This document shows positions 8,034 through 16,159 of a stretch of DNA of 64,000 nucleotides, piece after piece. Under the pieces are notes generated by a model, which was not told where the DNA came from, did no database searches, and was given only the letters and a program-made list of their open reading frames with translations. Where the stretch lies: positions 140,552 to 204,551 of the forward strand of contig CAYVOV010000003.1 in NCBI GenBank assembly GCA_964453525.1, in the 5' to 3' direction. Made by a program: the position numbers and the translations under genes. Source of the stretch: CAYVOV01 sp964453525 (GTDB lineage: Bacteria; Chloroflexota; Dehalococcoidia; Dehalococcoidales; UBA2162). Numbering within the stretch: position 1 is the stretch's first letter; each line of letters begins with the position of its first letter.

Positions 8034-8810
8034 ATGCCAAGATTCAGTGCTAACCTTACAATGCTGTTCAATGAAGTCGGTTTTTTAAGCCGTTTCGAGA
8101 AGGCGGCCGGAGCCGGCTTTAAGGGAGTGGAATTCCTTTTTCCTTACCGGTGGGACAAGGAATTACTGGCGGAATCGCTTGAGAAAAACGGTCTTGTGCA
8201 GGTGCTGTATAATCTTCCTGCCGGAGATTGGGAGGGCGGTGAGCGAGGCATCGCCTGCCTGCCTGACCGGGTGGGGGAATTTCAGGAAGGAGTGGGGCTA
8301 GCTATCGAGTATGCTGAAGCTTTGAAGTGTACCCGCCTCAACTGCCTTGTTGGCAATACTCCTGCGGGAGTTCCGGAAGATAAGATTCAGAAGACAATGG
8401 TGGATAATATCCACTTTGCTGCAGCCGCCCTTGAAAAAGAGGGTATTCGCCTGCTTGTTGAACACCTCAACCACTTTGATAATCCGGGATTTCACCTGAT
8501 GCATATTAAAGATATAGTCCGGGTGTTTGAAGAGGTTAATCATCCCAACCTCTGGCTCCAGTGCGATATCTATCACCTGCAGATTATGGACGGAGACCTG
8601 GCGCGGACTATCCAGGAGAACCTGCCACGAATCGCCCATTTTCAGCTCGCCGATAATCCGGGACGGCACGAGCCGGGCACCGGTGAAATAAACTATCCGT
8701 ACCTGTTCAATCTCATTGATAAGACAGGCTATGATGGCTGGATTGGTTGCGAGTATATTCCCTCCGGCATCACGGGAGAGAATCTCCAGTGGATTGAGCC
8801 TTATCTGTAA
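8034..8810 (+). CDS. hyi: Hydroxypyruvate isomerase-like TIM-barrel protein
   Basis: Predicted to interconvert hydroxypyruvate and tartronate semialdehyde (xylose-isomerase-like TIM barrel). The family's N-terminus PRFSANLTMLFNEV is present, so the ATG at 8034 (AAGGT a few bases upstream) is preferred over the GTG at 8019. About 258 residues, standard length. Metal and active-site segments: VEFLFPY, YNLPAGDWEGGERGIA, LLVEHLN with the catalytic Glu, LQCDIYHLQIMDGD, FQLADNPGRHEPGTGEINY, and GCEYIP with the second Glu. It is first in a tight run with a cyclophilin-fold protein and a glycerate kinase, which supports a role in hydroxypyruvate/glycerate metabolism. Confidence 0.9.
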   Translation: MPRFSANLTMLFNEVGFLSRFEKAAGAGFKGVEFLFPYRWDKELLAESLEKNGLVQVLYNLPAGDWEGGERGIACLPDRVGEFQEGVGLAIEYAEALKCTRLNCLVGNTPAGVPEDKIQKTMVDNIHFAAAALEKEGIRLLVEHLNHFDNPGFHLMHIKDIVRVFEEVNHPNLWLQCDIYHLQIMDGDLARTIQENLPRIAHFQLADNPGRHEPGTGEINYPYLFNLIDKTGYDGWIGCEYIPSGITGENLQWIEPYL

Positions 8811-8824
8811 GGAGGATGCAGGCA

Positions 8825-9202
8825 ATGGCGAAAATAATCATAATCAAAGCCCCGCCAGTGGTAGCGATGGCAGAACTCAATGATACGAAAACGGCTCAGG
8901 CAATCTGGGATGTGCTGCCGATAACAGGCATTGCCAGCCTCTGGGGGGATGAAATATATTTTCCTATCCCTCTACACCTTGAGCTTGAGAATGGACAGGA
9001 GATTGTAAACGTGGGCGACCTCGGGTACTGGCCTTCGGGCAATGCCTTCTGCATTTTCTTCGGGCCTACTCCCGTCAGCCAGGGGGATGAAGTGCGTCCG
9101 GTAAGCGCCGTCACGGTTTTCGGTAAGGTTACTGGTAATGCTACTCTATTCAGGCAGGTAGCATCAAGGACTGAAGTTACTGTTGAGAAAGAAGACGAAT
9201 AG
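8825..9202 (+). CDS. Cyclophilin-like fold protein (TM1367-like)
   Basis: A protein of about 125 residues of the Cyclophil_like family (Thermotoga TM1367 fold). Features seen: the N-terminal strand with basic start, AELNDTKTAQAIWDVLPI, WGDEIYFPIP, and VGDLGYWPSGNAFCIFFGPTP near 65-90, all characteristic. The start at 8825 is preferred: GGAGG sits at 8811-8815, nine bases ahead, whereas the ATG at 8816 touches it. The gene overlaps the ORF of the next gene and follows hyi by 14 bp, so it belongs to that operon. Biochemical role unknown; a prolyl-isomerase activity should not be assumed. Confidence 0.85.
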   Translation: MAKIIIIKAPPVVAMAELNDTKTAQAIWDVLPITGIASLWGDEIYFPIPLHLELENGQEIVNVGDLGYWPSGNAFCIFFGPTPVSQGDEVRPVSAVTVFGKVTGNATLFRQVASRTEVTVEKEDE

Positions 9203-9218
9203 TATATCCGTACAGACT

Positions 9219-10568
9219 ATGATTATCAAAAATAAAAACGAACTCTCCAAGACCGCGTTGAGGAAGCAGGTTCTTGATATTGTTGAAGCCGGTATTGCCC
9301 AGGTCCTTCCCCCGGCTGTTATGAAGTCCGCCATCAGCTATGACCCGGCTGGACGCATTCTGACAATTGGTGACTACCGCTACTCCCTGGATAGAGGAAG
9401 GCTTTTTGTCATCGGAGGGGGCAAGGCATCGGCCCTGATGGCGGAGACGCTAGAAAAAATTGTATCGCCGGACAATATAACGGCCGGAATCGTCAACTGT
9501 AACTGTAAGAGCGATGATTATAAGACGGGTAAAATCAGAATAGTGGAAGCCGGCCATCCGGTGCCGGACAGTGGCGGCATCGAAGGTGTCAGACAGATGC
9601 TTGCCCTCAAAGATAAATACTCTATAGATGAAAACGACCTCGTATTGACTCTTATTTCAGGTGGGGGTTCAGCCCTGATGCCGTGCCCGGTGGAGGCGGT
9701 GAGCCTGGAAGATAAACAGAGAGTGACCGAACTGCTGCTAGGCAGTGGTGCCGATATTCATGAAATAAATTCGATACGAAAGCACCTATCAAGAACAAAG
9801 GGAGGAAGCCTGGGTGAATATTTTTCACCGGCAACAGTCATCTCTCTTATACTGTCCGACGTTATCGGTAATGACCTTGATGTTATTGCCTCCGGTCCTA
9901 CCTGCCCGGATCCGTCCACTTTTCAGGAAGCGTACGATGTGCTGCAAAGCTATTATTTACTATCAGAGGTACCTGAAAGCATTGCCGGCTACTTGCTGAA
10001 GGGGTGCCGCGGAGAGGTCCCGGAAACGCCCAAAGCTCTTGGCAACTGCCATAATTTCATAATCGGAGATAATAGGCTGGCTCTGGAAGCTATGGCGAAG
10101 GAGGCGGAAAGCCTCGGATTCACACCTTTTATAGTAACCGCCGAGCAGCGAGGAGACACGGCTGCTGCGGCTCGGCTCAGGGCAAAGGAGATACTGGAGG
10201 GGAAATACGCCGGATATGACCTTATCCTTATCGGTGGGGAGACTACTCCGACACTGCCCGATAAACCCGGCAGGGGAGGCAGGAACCAGCACTATGCTGC
10301 CGTATCGATGCTTGAAATGAAAGACTATCCCGGAGAATGGGTGGTCGCCAGCGTCGGAACCGACGGCTCCGACTACCTGCCTGATGTTGCCGGAGCGATA
10401 GTTGATAACGGCTCTCTTGCTACCGCAGAAGGCAGGAGAATAGGCGTGAATTCATATCTTGACCGGTATGACAGCAATACTCTGTTGAAGGAAATCGGCG
10501 GCTCTCTGATAATAACCGGCAACACCGGAACAAATGTCGGCGATGTTATTGTCTATGCCCTGAGGTGA
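9219..10568 (+). CDS. Glycerate 2-kinase, MOFRL/DUF4147 family
   Basis: ATP-dependent kinase expected to phosphorylate D-glycerate to 2-phosphoglycerate. The start is placed at ATG 9219 (MIIKNKNELS), since the TTG at 9183 lies inside the previous gene. About 449 residues. The N-terminal DUF4147 domain shows IGGGKASALMAETLE near 70-85, LISGGGSALMPCPV near 150, INSIRKHLSRTKGG, and LSDVIGNDLDVIASGPTCPD. The C-terminal MOFRL domain shows IGGETTP...GRGGRNQHY and ASVGTDGSDYLPDVAGAIVD. With hydroxypyruvate isomerase two genes upstream, this forms a hydroxypyruvate/tartronate-semialdehyde to phosphoglycerate salvage route (inference). Confidence 0.93.
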   Translation: MIIKNKNELSKTALRKQVLDIVEAGIAQVLPPAVMKSAISYDPAGRILTIGDYRYSLDRGRLFVIGGGKASALMAETLEKIVSPDNITAGIVNCNCKSDDYKTGKIRIVEAGHPVPDSGGIEGVRQMLALKDKYSIDENDLVLTLISGGGSALMPCPVEAVSLEDKQRVTELLLGSGADIHEINSIRKHLSRTKGGSLGEYFSPATVISLILSDVIGNDLDVIASGPTCPDPSTFQEAYDVLQSYYLLSEVPESIAGYLLKGCRGEVPETPKALGNCHNFIIGDNRLALEAMAKEAESLGFTPFIVTAEQRGDTAAAARLRAKEILEGKYAGYDLILIGGETTPTLPDKPGRGGRNQHYAAVSMLEMKDYPGEWVVASVGTDGSDYLPDVAGAIVDNGSLATAEGRRIGVNSYLDRYDSNTLLKEIGGSLIITGNTGTNVGDVIVYALR

Positions 10569-10580
10569 GCGATACTACGT

Positions 10581-10623
10581 CTTTTTAAAAAGAGAGTGGT
10601 GGCTGATATCAGCCACCACTCTC
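10581..10623 (-). terminator. Rho-independent terminator for the TPP enzyme gene
   Basis: A perfect 16-bp palindromic stem (10592-10623) followed, on the minus strand, by CTTTTTAAAAAG. It lies between convergent genes and probably serves both, with the T run favouring the minus-strand gene. Confidence 0.8.
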
Positions 10624-10645
10624 AGGTAAATGTTCGGTCTACCGT

Positions 10646-12283
10646 TTACTGGTACACGGAGAAGGCGGTTTCCTCACGGGTGATGATTTCAAGGAGTGCC
10701 GCCTGCCCGGAATCCACCTTCTGCTTTGCCCTCTGGATAGCGGGAATAATTTCATCCGGCTGGGTTACCTGCTCTGCGTAACCGCCCAGCCCTTCGGCTA
10801 CTTTGGCGTAATTCCCGCTCTGGCGGTTAAGGTTGTACTTCTCCGAGGCTACCGGATGGAATTTTGTATAGCCGCCGAGCAGGGAGTTGTTTATCAGGAC
10901 AACAAGGATAGGGATATTTTCCCTGATTGCCGTCTCGAAGTCCATTCCCACCATACCAAAGGCGGCGTTACCCATGAAGGAAACGGTGGTTTTTTCCGGC
11001 TTGGCCAGCTTGGCTCCCATGGCGAATCCCAGCGAGCCGCCCAGGGTGGTGGATTTCCCCCAGCCGATGTAACTATTGGGGACAACCGCTTCCCAGAACG
11101 GGACAAGCGAGTCCCGCGGGCTGCCGGAATCATGGCTGATGATTGTTTCTTTTTTGTCCAGCGCCTGCTTCATATCGTGAATTACCCGGTAAGGATTAAT
11201 CGGTACTTCATCGGAGGTCAGCTTCGGCATCCAGTCCTGCAGCCACTCTTCTTTAACCGTTTTGACCTCTGCAGCAACAGCACCATTTCCCCTCCTGCCT
11301 TCGGGACCGGTCTGTTTCTTAATCTCGTCAATTAGCTGCCGCAGTACCAGCTTGGCATCGCCAATGATGGCATGCTCAAGAGGATAGTCCTTGTTTAAAT
11401 CGCGTTCGTCTACGGTCGACTGTATAACCCTTTTGCCATCGGGAATGGTGAAGGTAAATCCACCTCTTGTGCAGCTCGAGCCGATTGCGAATACGAGGTC
11501 GGATTTTGTTGTGAAGTGCCTGATCATCTTCGGATAACTGTTTCCGCCGGCTCCGAGCGCCAGGGGATGGTCTTCGGGGAAGGCGCTCTTGCCGTTCATC
11601 GTGGTGTAGACGGGAATCTGGGTCAGTTCGGCAAGCTCAAGAAGCTCGTCCCATGCCTCAGACCATAAAACGCCGATTCCCGCCCGGATAACAGGACTCT
11701 CTGCTGCTAACAGCGCCCTGGCAACAGCTGTCACGTCCGCCGGGTCTCCGGCTGACCTCAGGGCTTTCACCGGGCTGTACTGAAACATTGCATCATCAAA
11801 CTCTTCCATGGCAACATCCATTGGAACTTCAAGCAATACCGCACCCGGTCGCCCTGTCCTGAGAGCGTTAAAGGCGCGCCTCATCATCTCCGGCACGCGG
11901 TCGGCATAGTTTATCATGTCCGACCACTTGGTGATTCTCTCGTAGTTTCTCGACGATATGAAATTGGGTGGTAGCATCCGGCGGCGTGGATTCCCTCCGG
12001 GGAGTATCAGAATCGGTACCGATTCGCTGTATGCCTGGGCAACGCCGGAGAAGGCGTTTTCCACACCCGGACCCGACTGCATGGCGCAGACGCCGATTTT
12101 TTTACCGTTGGAGACCCGGGTAAAACCGTCGGCAATGCCGACTCCCACCCGTTCGTTCCTGGCCATAATCGACCTGATACCTTCCTCGGCGCAGCCTTCG
12201 ATTACCGGATTCATCGGGAAACCGCTGATAAACTCCACTCCTTCCATCTTCAGTATTTTGGCTATGGCAGTTCTACCTTGCAT
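10646..12283 (-). CDS. Thiamine-pyrophosphate enzyme, acetolactate-synthase-like
   Basis: ThDP-dependent enzyme acting on 2-keto acids, 545 residues, with the normal three domains: N-terminal PYR domain (1-170), central domain (185-320) and C-terminal PP domain (365-540). Catalytic Glu is present in ARNERVGVG near 44. The ThDP/Mg motif starts near FMGNAAFGM and continues to NNSLLGGY. Glyoxylate carboligase has Val where this protein keeps Glu, so that specific reaction is not supported despite the hyi/glycerate kinase neighbours. Acetolactate synthase, sulfoacetaldehyde acetyltransferase and 2-hydroxyacyl-CoA lyase remain possible. The start is ATG with AAGGAGG ahead. It is transcribed alone, convergent to the glycerate kinase. 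Confidence 0.88.
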   Translation of the reverse strand: MQGRTAIAKILKMEGVEFISGFPMNPVIEGCAEEGIRSIMARNERVGVGIADGFTRVSNGKKIGVCAMQSGPGVENAFSGVAQAYSESVPILILPGGNPRRRMLPPNFISSRNYERITKWSDMINYADRVPEMMRRAFNALRTGRPGAVLLEVPMDVAMEEFDDAMFQYSPVKALRSAGDPADVTAVARALLAAESPVIRAGIGVLWSEAWDELLELAELTQIPVYTTMNGKSAFPEDHPLALGAGGNSYPKMIRHFTTKSDLVFAIGSSCTRGGFTFTIPDGKRVIQSTVDERDLNKDYPLEHAIIGDAKLVLRQLIDEIKKQTGPEGRRGNGAVAAEVKTVKEEWLQDWMPKLTSDEVPINPYRVIHDMKQALDKKETIISHDSGSPRDSLVPFWEAVVPNSYIGWGKSTTLGGSLGFAMGAKLAKPEKTTVSFMGNAAFGMVGMDFETAIRENIPILVVLINNSLLGGYTKFHPVASEKYNLNRQSGNYAKVAEGLGGYAEQVTQPDEIIPAIQRAKQKVDSGQAALLEIITREETAFSVYQ

Positions 12284-12414
12284 TAAGTATTCCTCCTTTT
12301 AAGGCTCGTGAAATAAAACTGACGGAATTTATGACAGGCGTCTTAAAGAATACTGGAATGAGCCAGACCTGTCAATTGTTTATGCCGATAGTGTTGAGAG
12401 GAATGATTTAGTGT

Positions 12415-12622
12415 GTCCCCCTTTGAAAAAGGGAGACTGAGGGGGATTTAGAAAATCCCCCTCAGTCTCCTTCAGGATGAATCCCTTTATAAAAGGGAGA
12501 GGTTAAAAGAAACCTAAGAGCTAACAAACACGGGGTGTTTAAGAGGGGCATAAGCCCCTCTTAAAAAAACCATTTTCCCCCTCCCTTATCAAAGGGAGGG
12601 GGAATACAAGGGGGAGGGTTAC
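12415..12622. repeat. Palindrome-rich intergenic element (gap 12284-12636)
   Basis: Three strong hairpins in a row: an 18-bp perfect stem with a 3-nt loop (12432-12470), an 11-bp stem TTAAGAGGGGC with loop ATAA followed by an A run (12539-12564), and a 13-bp stem (12575-12604). The second module recurs near 17532-17558. No coding potential. The remaining 130 bp of the gap is the leader of the TPP enzyme gene. Confidence 0.7.
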
Positions 12623-12636
12623 AATATTAAATTAAA

Positions 12637-13572
12637 CTAAAATGCCAGCGAAAGCATTTCTACAGCATTCTTGACGAGTATTTTCTCCTTCTCCGCCTCG
12701 GTGATGTCCATCCGCTCGATTGATTCAATCGTGTCCCGGGTGAGACCGAACTTCGGTCCCAGCGGGGCATCGGTGCCGAAGAGCAGGCGGTCAGCGCCGA
12801 AGAACTCATAAGCACACATCAGTCCCGCGGTGTGCCCGTACAGCGCCGTGTCATTATAGAATTTGCGGAAGTGCTCCACAGGGTTCTTAAGCGTGGACGG
12901 GATTCTCCAGGGGTACATCAGCCACTTGATACGCTTTGAGAAGGTGGGAATCATGCTGCCGGCGTGGTGGGTGATGAACTTGATATTGGGGAACTCGTTG
13001 AATACCTCCGCCATTACCAGCCGCCACATTGCCGTTGCCGTTTCGAAGGGCCAGCCGAGCAGGCCGCCGGTATCAAGGTCGGCGTCCGTGGTGGGGTGAA
13101 TCCATATCGGCAGGTCATATCCTGCCATTTTTTCGTAAAGGGGCCTGAGTTTTGGACTGTCGAGCGTCTCACCGGCTACTCTGCTGTATATCTGGACTCC
13201 CTTTAACCCCAGTTCGTTGATTGCCCGGTCGGCTTCTTTAAGTGCGGCATCGATGTCATTCATCGGCAGGCAGGCTACGGCGGCGATGAAGCAGTCCGGG
13301 TATTTCTGTACAAGCTCGGCAAGCTCTTCATTGGCTATCTTGGCAAGCTCGACGGCGTCCGCCGGGCCGACGAACTTCTCAAGCGGCGGCTGTGAGACCG
13401 TCAGCACCTGGAGTACATCCGGGTACCTGTTCATCAGCCGCAGTCGCGTCTCAAGGTTGGTCACGGCGCGGTTGCCCAGCTCGACTTCGTTGGCTATTTT
13501 CGGGCTCTTTTTCCTGTAAAGCTCAAGGTACTTCTCCGGCAGAATGTGGGAAAAAATATCAATCTTAAACAA
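12637..13572 (-). CDS. Amidohydrolase-2 family metal-dependent hydrolase (ACMSD-like)
   Basis: TIM-barrel metal enzyme of the amidohydrolase_2 group, which hydrolyses or decarboxylates aromatic and other carboxylic substrates. 311 residues, usual length. Metal and catalytic positions visible: the N-terminal IDIFSHILP (His), PIWIHPT near 155, FITHHAGSM near 205, and LLFGTDAPLG near 270 with the conserved Asp. The first motif has Phe-Ser where the usual pattern is H-x-H, so one His may be missing. The start is TTG at 13572, chosen because GGAGGAGG lies nine bases ahead. Stand-alone gene; substrate unknown. Confidence 0.88.
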   Translation of the reverse strand: MFKIDIFSHILPEKYLELYRKKSPKIANEVELGNRAVTNLETRLRLMNRYPDVLQVLTVSQPPLEKFVGPADAVELAKIANEELAELVQKYPDCFIAAVACLPMNDIDAALKEADRAINELGLKGVQIYSRVAGETLDSPKLRPLYEKMAGYDLPIWIHPTTDADLDTGGLLGWPFETATAMWRLVMAEVFNEFPNIKFITHHAGSMIPTFSKRIKWLMYPWRIPSTLKNPVEHFRKFYNDTALYGHTAGLMCAYEFFGADRLLFGTDAPLGPKFGLTRDTIESIERMDITEAEKEKILVKNAVEMLSLAF

Positions 13573-13625
13573 CTATAAAACCTCCTCCGATGTTATTGAA
13601 CTATAATTTGTAGCAGGTATAGATT

Positions 13626-13784
13626 TCAGGGCAGAGTAATAGCCGAGGCAAGGGCGAGAACGCCGAAAACTATGAAGGATATACCGACCACCCAGGCAAG
13701 TATTCGTGGCTTGATAATAACCACGATACCGGCGATGATGGCAAGAGCACCTGTTATAAATCCACCGACCTGCACAAATCCCAT
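13626..13784 (-). CDS. Small DUF3096-like membrane protein, 52 residues
   Basis: A gene shorter than most annotation cut-offs. ATG at 13784 is preceded by AAAGGAGG, and the 52-residue product has two hydrophobic helices (about 6-24 and 29-48) joined by a short basic turn (KPR). The pattern GALAIIAGIVVIIKPRIL, then a second helix with VVGISFIVFGVLALA, matches the DUF3096 group of tiny membrane proteins. Function unknown. It lies between the amidohydrolase gene and the AT-rich foreign-looking gene, same strand. Confidence 0.75.
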   Translation of the reverse strand: MGFVQVGGFITGALAIIAGIVVIIKPRILAWVVGISFIVFGVLALASAITLP

Positions 13785-13952
13785 AGCAACCTCCTTTAAA
13801 TGCTTTAAATAACGGTAAACCGAATAGTATTACCTTTAAAGGAGATTGTCAATTAGGGAAGTATTTAAACTTAGAAGATGTTTTTTCGAGGAGAGAAATC
13901 AAATGAATGAATACTTAATTCTAATTTGTTATTTACTTGCGTGTAGTTTTAA

Positions 13953-15191
13953 TCAATCCTGTTCTTGCTCTAGTTCTTCATCGACTACTTCTTCTTGTTC
14001 CTCTTCTGGACCTTCGATACGTTCCAGATTAACTAGAACCTTTATTCCTTGTGTTATTTTTGCTTTTGAAACACCAATTTCCCTAGCAATTCCTGAGATA
14101 GTAGTTGCATCTGGGTATTTGCCATCCACTAATTGTTCGATAATTTCTAAGAATCTTTTGGTGATATTCTCCGATTGGCGGTATTGAAGCTCTTGAGCTT
14201 TATCTACATTTGCATACATAATGCATCTACATTTCGGACATTCATGATGGATTACATAACTAGGCCAAAGAGGATAAGTTACAGTATGCTCGTAATCACA
14301 TAACATGCACTTTATAGCAACTTCTTTTGCTCCTATGCTTTCGACACCAATATTTTGGTCCGAATCTACTGTAACTGCAAAATAATTAAGGCAATTGTTA
14401 CATCTTATTACTTTCTTATAACCATCTCTCATATTTACTCTCGTTGAATTTTCACTTTCGCATTTTGGGCATTTAACAGTAGCATTAATTCTTCGCTTAC
14501 GTGGCAAACGCACGGGAATGGGACTACTTGAAGCATAATTGACAATATCCTTGTCTATATCTTCTAGTCTTGTATTTATATTATAATTAAACATCGAAGA
14601 CCAATCGGTAGGTACCGTAGCTGAATAAATACTTGGTATCATCGTTAGTTGCCCTGTTGATGTTGTTGGTGTTGTGATAGCTTCTTCCAAATCTTCGATC
14701 TTGCTGAATATTTCGTCTATATCTGTTTTTATTTGCTCTTGTTTTTTAAGCTCATCACCAATTATTCCACGCCAATCAGATAGCGCTGTATCGTTTACAG
14801 ATTTAATAGTTTCAAGCATTATTGAGACTGTTTTAAATCTCTCGATTAAAGTTCTAGAAAGACCTTCTTTTTCCGAAGGTGGAGATTCATTTACATAATC
14901 AATTAATCGCTCCATCTCTGCAGATAAATTTTGTACTTTTTCGGCAGCTTTTAAAGCGTATGTTCTTAAATTCTCCATATATTCTGTTTTTAAAGTATTT
15001 TTCATTTGTTCAGAAGTAGATTTTGAGGCAATACCAGTACCAAGCCAAGAAGCTGCTATTGCTAAACCTGTTAATAATACTGATAAAAATAGACATTCTC
15101 TTGAAGATAAATCTGTTAAACCGGATATAACAATTATCCAAACGATACAAATTGCTAAAGTTACGAGGATGATATGTGATATATACTTCAT
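13953..15191 (-). CDS. Membrane-anchored coiled-coil protein with two zinc ribbons and a C-terminal HTH
   Basis: Not a family I recognise. The start at 15191 (MKYISHII) is chosen for its AGGAGG site; 412 residues. Order: two TM helices (about 4-24 and 32-52), a helical/coiled-coil region (65-175), a linker, zinc ribbon 1 with C241/C244 and C264/C267, zinc ribbon 2 with C295/C298 and C318/C321, a winged-HTH-like region (345-393, ISGIAREIGVSKAKITQGI), and a very acidic Glu-rich tail. Base composition is much more AT-rich than the neighbours, suggesting transfer. A membrane-held DNA-binding sensor is a reasonable guess. A long palindrome precedes the gene. Confidence 0.8.
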   Translation of the reverse strand: MKYISHIILVTLAICIVWIIVISGLTDLSSRECLFLSVLLTGLAIAASWLGTGIASKSTSEQMKNTLKTEYMENLRTYALKAAEKVQNLSAEMERLIDYVNESPPSEKEGLSRTLIERFKTVSIMLETIKSVNDTALSDWRGIIGDELKKQEQIKTDIDEIFSKIEDLEEAITTPTTSTGQLTMIPSIYSATVPTDWSSMFNYNINTRLEDIDKDIVNYASSSPIPVRLPRKRRINATVKCPKCESENSTRVNMRDGYKKVIRCNNCLNYFAVTVDSDQNIGVESIGAKEVAIKCMLCDYEHTVTYPLWPSYVIHHECPKCRCIMYANVDKAQELQYRQSENITKRFLEIIEQLVDGKYPDATTISGIAREIGVSKAKITQGIKVLVNLERIEGPEEEQEEVVDEELEQEQD

Positions 15192-15237
15192 CACTTTCCT
15201 CCTACGTATTTTTTTCTTTGCTGGTTTCATACTATTA

Positions 15238-15295
15238 ATTTATTTACTATAAATTTACATTGAATTTATAGTAAATAAATATTTAACATATTATA
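15238..15295 (-). promoter_or_regulatory. TATAAT box followed by an 18-bp perfect palindrome
   Basis: On the minus strand a perfect TATAAT (15295-15290) is followed by an inverted repeat with 18-bp arms (15263-15280 and 15238-15255) and a 7-nt centre. It lies about 45 bp ahead of the HTH membrane-protein gene. Placement just after the -10 suits an operator, perhaps for autoregulation; it could also form an RNA hairpin in the leader. Confidence 0.55.
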
Positions 15296-15309
15296 TCATA
15301 CATGACTGA

Positions 15310-15350
15310 AATAAGTAAGGGGAAGCCGCTTAGGCTTCCCCTTACTTATT
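15310..15350. terminator. Strong terminator hairpin
   Basis: Perfect 18-bp stem (15310-15327 with 15333-15350), 5-nt loop, with the outer A/T bases giving T runs on both strands. It isolates the AT-rich gene from the membrane-protein gene upstream on the same strand. Confidence 0.85.
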
Positions 15351-15426
15351 TTCTAAAAATAATCTTACCTAAACAAACTGCCGAACGTAACTTAACTGCT
15401 TAGCTGTAACTTGGTTACCTTGTGTT

Positions 15427-15831
15427 TTAAACCAGAGCCAGTCTTGGTGCTAGGGGTATTATGAAGGCGGCGCCTAATCCCAGCGCACAGATATTAAGGA
15501 GCAGTTCGAACTTCATCTGACCGGAGGAACCGAGGAGACGGTAAAGGTTGTTCTGGATATTGAAGGCAATGTCCATCAGTCCCAGGAATATCAGGGAGGC
15601 CCCGGTGATAATAGCGAAAATCAGGCCGTAAGTCTGTCCTGTCAGCAGCCCGATTGCACCGACTATAGCGCAGATGGCAGCCCACGAATCGGCAGCCAGA
15701 AAAGACTTCTGGAATATAATATACCAGTCTTCATTCACCACCTGGACTTCTCCTCTGAGGTAAAAGTCAGTCCAGTAATAGACTATGCTGGCGGCTGTAA
15801 TGAATAATAATACTGAAAGAGCTGTAAACAT
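15427..15831 (-). CDS. Four-helix integral membrane protein of unknown function
   Basis: Family not recognised. 134 residues with four hydrophobic segments at about 2-21, 50-66, 68-90 and 108-128. Between the first two is a short region with many aromatics and acids (YYWTDFYLRGEVQ, NEDWYIIFQ). The start ATG has GGAGGTG ahead. Base composition is like the chromosomal neighbours rather than the AT-rich gene downstream. It is transcribed alone, between a terminator and a repeat-filled gap. Confidence 0.75.
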   Translation of the reverse strand: MFTALSVLLFITAASIVYYWTDFYLRGEVQVVNEDWYIIFQKSFLAADSWAAICAIVGAIGLLTGQTYGLIFAIITGASLIFLGLMDIAFNIQNNLYRLLGSSGQMKFELLLNICALGLGAAFIIPLAPRLALV

Positions 15832-15880
15832 TCTTCACCTCCGAACCGATTATCCTGCTCAGTGATTCTACTTTTAATAA

Positions 15881-16127
15881 TGACATTGCGAGTCCTTTTG
15901 TAATCGGGGCGTTGCAATAAATTATTTCCTTTGTCATTGCGAGCCCGCCTCTGGCGGGCGTGGCAATCTCTATTTATAATATCTATATAGATTACTTCGT
16001 CATCCCGATTTTATCGGGACTCCTCGCAATGACAGTTGTATTTGAGATTACCACGCCTCCGTACTAAAACGCACCTCGGCGTGCAGGCACGTAATTCCCA
16101 TTCTATCGGGACTCCTCATAATGACAA
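15881..16127. repeat. Dispersed TCATTGCGAG-type palindromic repeat (gap 15832-16159)
   Basis: Several overlapping units: TGACATTGCGAG, TTTGTCATTGCGAGCCCGCC-TCT-GGCGGGC with a 7-bp stem, TCATCCCGATTTTATCGGGA, CTCGCAATGACA, and a final TCTATCGGGACTCCTCATAATGACA. A copy in the opposite orientation is at 45601-45655. No coding potential in this 328-bp gap. Confidence 0.75.
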
Positions 16128-16159
16128 GGTGCCCGAAAAGCACAATATATAGTTTATGT

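Noticed and set aside
10646..12283. Glyoxylate carboligase reading of the TPP enzyme
   Set aside because: Neighbouring hyi and glycerate kinase suggested it, but the catalytic Glu (ARNERVGVG) is present where glyoxylate carboligase carries Val, so only a general acetolactate-synthase-like call is justified.
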